A stretch of 64,000 nucleotides of DNA from Mesostigma viride (Eukaryota > Streptophyta > Mesostigmatophyceae > Mesostigmatales > Mesostigmataceae): assembly GCA_009746045.1 (NCBI GenBank), contig RPFO01001735.1, positions 1 to 64,000 on the forward strand, given 5' to 3'. Position 1 is the stretch's first letter; each line of letters opens with the position of its first letter. Shown here piece by piece: positions 59,650-64,000 of the stretch. The translations under genes were made by a program, and so were the position numbers. Under the pieces are notes generated by a model, which was not told where the DNA came from, searched no databases, and saw nothing but the letters and a program-made list of their open reading frames with translations.

Positions 59650-60831
59650 ATGGCCAGCTGCAAAAGAAAAATGTCGACCAACAGACAGGACCTGTCGCCG
59701 GGAACCCTGTCGGCATTAAGGGCGAGACAGGCTTTTAATTCACGGACTTACAGACTGCGCACATGCACCGCTTTGCATAGGGTGTCGCGTGTGTTCAACG
59801 GCGCGGACTCGCACGCTTGCAGGGACGTTGAGCTGCAAACCAATGCACCGTCGGATTGGAGCATTGCATTGCAGCGGCTCACGAATTATGATCAAAAGGT
59901 TTCTCACAGCGCTAGCAAGTTGACGCATTTCATCGCAGTGAAATTGTCAGGTGACCGTATAGGAAAAGGTGCTCATGGCACGTTATACGCTATCCCTGCT
60001 AGCTCGAGTGCACCAGGTGGCGAGGCTACGCTAGTGGTAAAGCTGGCAAGCCTTCGACGAGACACGCTGCTGGTAAACTACCAGGAGGCTGTTATAACCG
60101 CCGTTGTGGCAGTGGCCAAGGAGGCCGGTTTCATGTCTATAGCTGGCCCGCAGGTCTGCCCTGCAGTAGAAGGGCTCTGGTCCACGTGCGGTGAAGTAGG
60201 TGGTATTGTCATGGAGAGAATGAGTGGTGACTTGCATGCTGCCCGTGATGCCCCGGAAAATCAGCGTTTTTTCGAAGTTTGCTCACCCAGCGTCCTTGCA
60301 GACTGTGCAAAGGCATTGGCTGGCTTGCACGGCGTTAACATTATACACAATGACGTCAAGCTCGATAATTTTCTCTACACCATGGCGCCAGGAAGTTCAC
60401 ATCCGATAATCCGTATTGCAGATCTCGGCCTGGCGACAAGAGGGGGGGAACGGATTTTCACGCATCAGGCTGGTAAGGATCGTCAGCCTCGGTGGCATCC
60501 CGCAACAGTGGACCAGCCCGGCATGCCAGGAGGGGTGGTGACAGCGCAGCGAGACCATGATGTGTACTCCTTCCTTGTGATGGTGGTATCCTTGTTCCGG
60601 CATAAGGGCCGCGCTCTCTTCGTGAATTCTGTGGATTCAGGGCTATTTAACTTGTGTCACAATGTCTATTACCACACCAAAAGGTTGGGCCCCCTTGCTT
60701 TCAAGCTACCCACGATGTCTGAAGTGGAGGAGTTGTTTCGCAATGCTCGGCCTTTTGTTTCCAGGCCTTGCCCAGAGAACGCTCCAGGGACACCACGGAA
60801 CACGGTGCCCCTCCCGCGTGTCAGGGGTTAG
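59650..60831 (+). CDS. Diverged eukaryotic-type protein kinase
   Basis: 393 residues from the ATG at 59,650. After a 100-residue basic N-terminus comes a kinase domain: glycine loop GKGAHG (105-110), ATP-anchoring Lys131 in LVVK, probable alpha-C Glu146, hinge IVMERMSGDL (186-195), catalytic loop HNDVKLDN (233-240), metal-binding ADLG (257-260), and an alpha-F-like HDVYSFLVMVV near residue 300. HND replaces the usual HRD and DLG the usual DFG, but the catalytic Asp, Lys and Asn and the metal-binding Asp are present, so activity as a Ser/Thr kinase is plausible. Activation and C-lobe sequences are short. Introns are not needed. It is divergent from the 56,762-58,006 gene, sharing a repeat-rich spacer. 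Confidence 0.85.
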   Translation: MASCKRKMSTNRQDLSPGTLSALRARQAFNSRTYRLRTCTALHRVSRVFNGADSHACRDVELQTNAPSDWSIALQRLTNYDQKVSHSASKLTHFIAVKLSGDRIGKGAHGTLYAIPASSSAPGGEATLVVKLASLRRDTLLVNYQEAVITAVVAVAKEAGFMSIAGPQVCPAVEGLWSTCGEVGGIVMERMSGDLHAARDAPENQRFFEVCSPSVLADCAKALAGLHGVNIIHNDVKLDNFLYTMAPGSSHPIIRIADLGLATRGGERIFTHQAGKDRQPRWHPATVDQPGMPGGVVTAQRDHDVYSFLVMVVSLFRHKGRALFVNSVDSGLFNLCHNVYYHTKRLGPLAFKLPTMSEVEELFRNARPFVSRPCPENAPGTPRNTVPLPRVRG

Positions 60832-60834
60832 GAC

Positions 60835-61050
60835 ATGTAGGATACCGTGACAGCAGCTTTGTCGACTTGGATCCATGATGTAACATCGTGGTTGCCTTGG
60901 TTTACTTATCGGTGATTACTGATGCCTGTTGTACACACGGTGCACATGTCTTATTAATTAACTTATTAAGTACTAAATTATTATATCGTCTTTTGATTGA
61001 GTTAGCCAGCTTTTGCCCATGCACACACATGTGCACATTAATTAAGTATA
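60835..61050. other. Spacer, nothing recognised
   Basis: AT-rich single-copy sequence between the kinase stop and the next retroelement tail. Confidence 0.4.
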
Positions 61051-61340
61051 TAATTAAACTCGTGCTTCCACTGGGGAGTCACGGAGCATTAACCCGGATG
61101 GATGGATGGATGGATGGAGGGAGGGAGGGAGGGAGGGTTTAGGCTGGATGGAGGGAGGGAGGGAGGGAGGGAGGGAGGGAGGGAGCTAGGGTTTAGGGTG
61201 GATGGATGGAGGGAGGGAGGGATGGAGGGAGGGAGGGAGGGAGGGAGGGAGGGAGGGAGGGAGGGAGGGAGGGAGGGAGGGAGGGAGGGAGGGAGGGAGG
61301 GAGGGAGGGAGGGAGGGGTGCACGCAATCCTACCGGTCAA
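61050..61340 (-). repeat. Retroelement tail with GGAT/GGGA array
   Basis: AAACTCGTGCTTCCACTGGG then GAGTCACGGAGCATTAACCC (hairpin tail module), followed by (GGAT)4, then blocks of (GGGA)n separated by TTTAGG.TGGA interruptions up to 61,317, then TGCACGCAATCCTACCGGTC. Same order as at 43,745-43,830. Confidence 0.85.
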
Positions 61341-61436
61341 AGCGATCTACAAAACAGTTCTATGTTCTCTTTGTGATGGTCGCGACCCTAGGGGTGTTGG
61401 TTGGCATGCCGCCCTCGTGTGAAAACACGTTCCTTC

Positions 61437-61592
61437 CCCACTGCATGGGGCTTGTTGGCCTCTATGACCTGCACAGTCACGTGTCTATTAATTAATAAAT
61501 AATTTCATGACCATGGGCCCACTTGGCCATGTCCATCATCTTTTTCCAAATCACTTAAAGAGGACTAGCACCCCCATGCATGTCCTCTGCAC
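61437..61592 (-). pseudogene. LINE fragment, 3' coding end
   Basis: GCCCACTTGGCCATGTCCAT-CATCTTTTTCCAAATCAC matches 44,007-44,034 (the DKAKWAQ region of the LINE tail), interrupted by an inserted CACGTGTCTATTAATTAATA stretch. Too short and broken to be coding. Confidence 0.7.
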
Positions 61593-61689
61593 ATGCGGAG
61601 ACGCCAATTCATCAGTTTAAATTTTGTATTCAACTCGTGACACGCCAATTAATTAATAAGCTAGTTAATGAATTACGAACTGTTGTGCA

Positions 61690-61845
61690 CATTAATTAAT
61701 TAATTAATTAATAGACACGTGCTCCGTTACTCCGCGACGCGAGCACGCGTTTAATTAATTAATCAATTTGCTGCTGGAATACATTAATGAATTATATAAT
61801 TAAACTCGTGCTCGCGTCGCGGAGTCACGGAGCATTAACCCCGAT
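61690..61845 (-). repeat. Two further retroelement tail modules
   Basis: (TTAA)n runs with CACGTGCTCCGTTACTCCGC-GACGCGAGCACGCG (about 61,718) and ACTCGTGCTCGCGTCGCGGA-GTCACGGAGCATTAAC (about 61,805). The first is an inverted relative of the second. Confidence 0.65.
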
Positions 61846-61888
61846 GGATGGATGGATGGATGGATGGATGGATGGATGGCTGGCTGGA

Positions 61889-61919
<31 letters not shown>

Positions 61920-62331
61920 ATGGATGGATGGATGGATGGATGGATGGATGGATGGATGGATGGATGGATGGATGGATGGATGGATGGATGGATGGATGGC
62001 TGGCTGGCTGGCTGGCTGGCTGGATGGATGGATGGATGGATGGAGGGAGGGAGGGAGGGAGGGAGGGATGGATGGATGGATGGATGGATGGATGGATGGA
62101 TGGATGGATGGATGGATGGATGGATGGATGGATGGATGGATGGATGGATGGATGGATGGATGGATGGATGGATGGAGGGAGGGAGGGAGGGAGGGAGGGA
62201 TGGATGGATGGATGGATGGATGGATGGATGGATGGATGGATGGATGGATGGATGGATGGATGGATGGATGGATGGAGGGAGGGAGGGAGGGAGGGAGGGA
62301 GGGAGGGATGGATGGATGGATGGATGGATGG
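61843..62331. repeat. Mixed (GGAT)/(GGCT)/(GGGA) tetranucleotide array
   Basis: Blocks of GGAT alternate with GGCT (61,878-61,918; 61,998-62,024) and GGGA (62,042-62,070; 62,174-62,200; 62,275-62,308). Point-mutated units have spread as blocks, showing stepwise homogenisation. Confidence 0.97.
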
Positions 62332-62432
62332 GGACACGCAATCCTACCGGTCAAAGCTATCTACAACATGAAGCCAACACTGTTGTATCCTAGCTCTCTA
62401 CCCTAGGGGTCCTGTCTAGCGTGCTTCCTGGA
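62332..62432 (-). repeat. LINE 3' end fragment
   Basis: CACGCAATCCTACCGGTCAA then AGCTATCTAC and later CTAGGGGTCCTGTCTAGCGTGC match the sequence next to the tails at 43,806-43,935 and 61,320-61,400. Confidence 0.6.
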
Positions 62433-63334
62433 ATACATGGAGGTGCATGTGCACTTGGGCACCCAGATCGAGTAGGTGGCAGTTTACACCCATCACCAAC
62501 AGGTTGTATCACATAATGTAGTAAAAACACTATTAACTGGGACATGGACGCATGGTGATCCAACGCCATATTTGAAGTGAGACAACTAATATGCCCCTAG
62601 TCAGCTGCACATGTGTTACATGATTTCATGTTATTAATTCCAATATTTGTAACACGTACGTTTCGAACATAACAAATTAATTCATGGAATAGTATCGTGT
62701 GGCTGTTGTGGGTACGTCACGGACAACTTCTTTTCCCCAACAAAGATAGTGGATGTCTCCCCAAGACGTCAATATGTACATGTAGGTCCACTACTATATA
62801 GCCTAAAAACAGCGGCCCAGACTTAATTAGTAACTCGCTCCTGCTGGGGCCCTCGTGGATCAAAATAACCCTAAGAATTATAGTTGTCTCACTTAATATA
62901 CTGCTAGCTACCATGATATCCTTGATGGCTATACACAACAACAGGGGAACTGATACAACCGTCCTTCTTTCAGTATAAAGGATCTAGTCAGGTCACAGTT
63001 GCCATCTGAAATGCTCAGTAGCACCGCCTGGCATCTATACAGTGTGGGTGCAATATATTTAAAACAGTCCCAAGGTCAGCAGATGCATAGGGGATGCAAT
63101 CACACCAGGCTGTCTCCTTTACACCATGCAGGGTCATCCTTACCCTGGGTAGTAAAACATATTATCATGGGCGTGGAGCCTTCTTGACAAAGCTGCATGG
63201 GCATTAATGCAATGTGTGCAACAAGTGTGCTCGATCCATGTGGGCCTTGTTCATCATGCATTCGTCCAGGAATACATCTCTCACTCCATACATGTGTCCA
63301 GGATTCAAGTTTTGTACCTATGCTCCTGTCAGGC
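62433..63334. other. Single-copy stretch, nothing recognised
   Basis: No ORF above about 75 codons and no tandem repeat or RNA gene recognised. Confidence 0.4.
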
Positions 63335-63460
63335 CATTAATTAATTAATTAATTAATTAGGAACATAACTCCGTTGGGAGTATATGTAGCACATAGCCCT
63401 GAGAAGGGGCATATGAGCCTATAATACATTCTAAGCTACTTCCTGCAAGGGTGGGAATGT
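63335..63460. repeat. Dispersed repeat related to the palindrome arms
   Basis: (TTAA)n then TTAGGAACATAACTCCGTTG-GGAGT ... GAGAAGGGGCATATGA ... AATACATTCTAAGCTAC. The same order occurs at 47,145-47,250 and in reverse at about 55,690-55,800. Probably another retroelement tail family sharing the CTCC-GTTG-GGAG hairpin. Confidence 0.6.
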
Positions 63461-64000
63461 AAACAACACTTGCTCTAGGTGCACCAGGGCACCCGCACCC
63501 TCATGGTCTATCACGCTATGCCCGGGTAAGGGGGGAGCATGCCTGTGAGGGGGAAGATCATCATGGCTATACAGGAGCTATGGCATGGCTTCTCAGCAGG
63601 GAGTGACTCCCTGCATGGGCACAACATTACTAAATAAGGCTAGGCATCGTCTGGAGTGTGGCTCATCATAGGCACACATGTACATGATGAAATAAAGCGC
63701 GTGGCTTAGCTGGGATAGGGCCTCTAGGAGGCGTATACATGTACATGGCCACGGTCTATCTATTCTACACTACTACTGCTGTATTCCCCTAAGCTGGGGC
63801 GCCTGGAGTGTCAGGCCATGACAGGATGAAACTGGAGCTGCAGCTATTGAGACAAAGCCGGGAAGCCCAGGATACATGCGTGCATGGTGAACACCTAAAC
63901 AGGGTGTGCCTCAGCCACAATATACATGCAGGCTAGCGTGTCCTTGGCCCTGTCGCCAATTGCACCTTCCAAGGGCACGGTGTTCCTGGGGTGAACAAAA
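63461..64000. other. Window end, nothing recognised
   Basis: Single-copy sequence with no supportable feature. Confidence 0.4.

Overview
The window is nuclear DNA of a repeat-rich eukaryote, most likely an alga or another protist. The evidence is GT-AG introns, a MYND zinc finger, a eukaryotic protein kinase, the C-terminal tail of a LINE reverse transcriptase, an LTR retroelement fragment and kilobases of satellite DNA. Nothing bacterial is visible (no operons with ribosome binding sites, no rRNA). I cannot fix the lineage. Small C-x4-C-x10-C-x2-H fingers like those at 32-33 kb are familiar from stramenopile and related algal proteins, but that is only a hint.

Layout. 1-14,874 is one giant fold-back: 1.1-kb near-identical terminal arms (30-bp minisatellite plus about 270 bp of unique sequence) around a 70/71-bp satellite that reverses orientation at 12,744-12,748. 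16,646-26,348 looks like a second large element bounded by inverted repeats; it contains a 547-bp fold-back insertion with a visible empty site in the other arm, a G-rich minisatellite and a 1.7-kb TTAA-flanked element. 26,530-29,788 is a tandem 370-bp unit whose CCCTCT stretch has expanded to 2.4 kb in its last copy. 29,850-41,952 is the gene-rich island: five compact same-strand genes and one large split gene, all with the coding strand plus. 42,850-46,440 and 61,050-62,430 are LINE 3' tails with (GGAT)n arrays. 46,441-56,657 is a second giant palindrome whose arms each carry the same outward-facing split gene; its centre holds an LTR and two ORFs of a retroelement. 56,762-60,834 has two divergent genes (an unknown protein and a diverged protein kinase) separated by a repeat- and palindrome-rich spacer. 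62,430-64,000 has no supportable gene.

The most unusual signal is in the gene island. A 22-nt element that can fold as a 5-bp stem with a tetraloop (GTT-RCGNC-NNNN-GNCGY-TTCT) occurs at least 17 times in the same orientation at 29.8-37.5 kb. It is always in intergenic spacers or introns, and its stem varies in a way consistent with pairing. It occurs four more times in the opposite orientation inside a coding minisatellite at 39.5-39.7 kb. Several genes there also have an intron-like acceptor directly abutting the ATG. Five frame breaks in the large gene can each be repaired by one extra base in a homopolymer run, which points to base-calling or assembly errors unless transcripts show otherwise.
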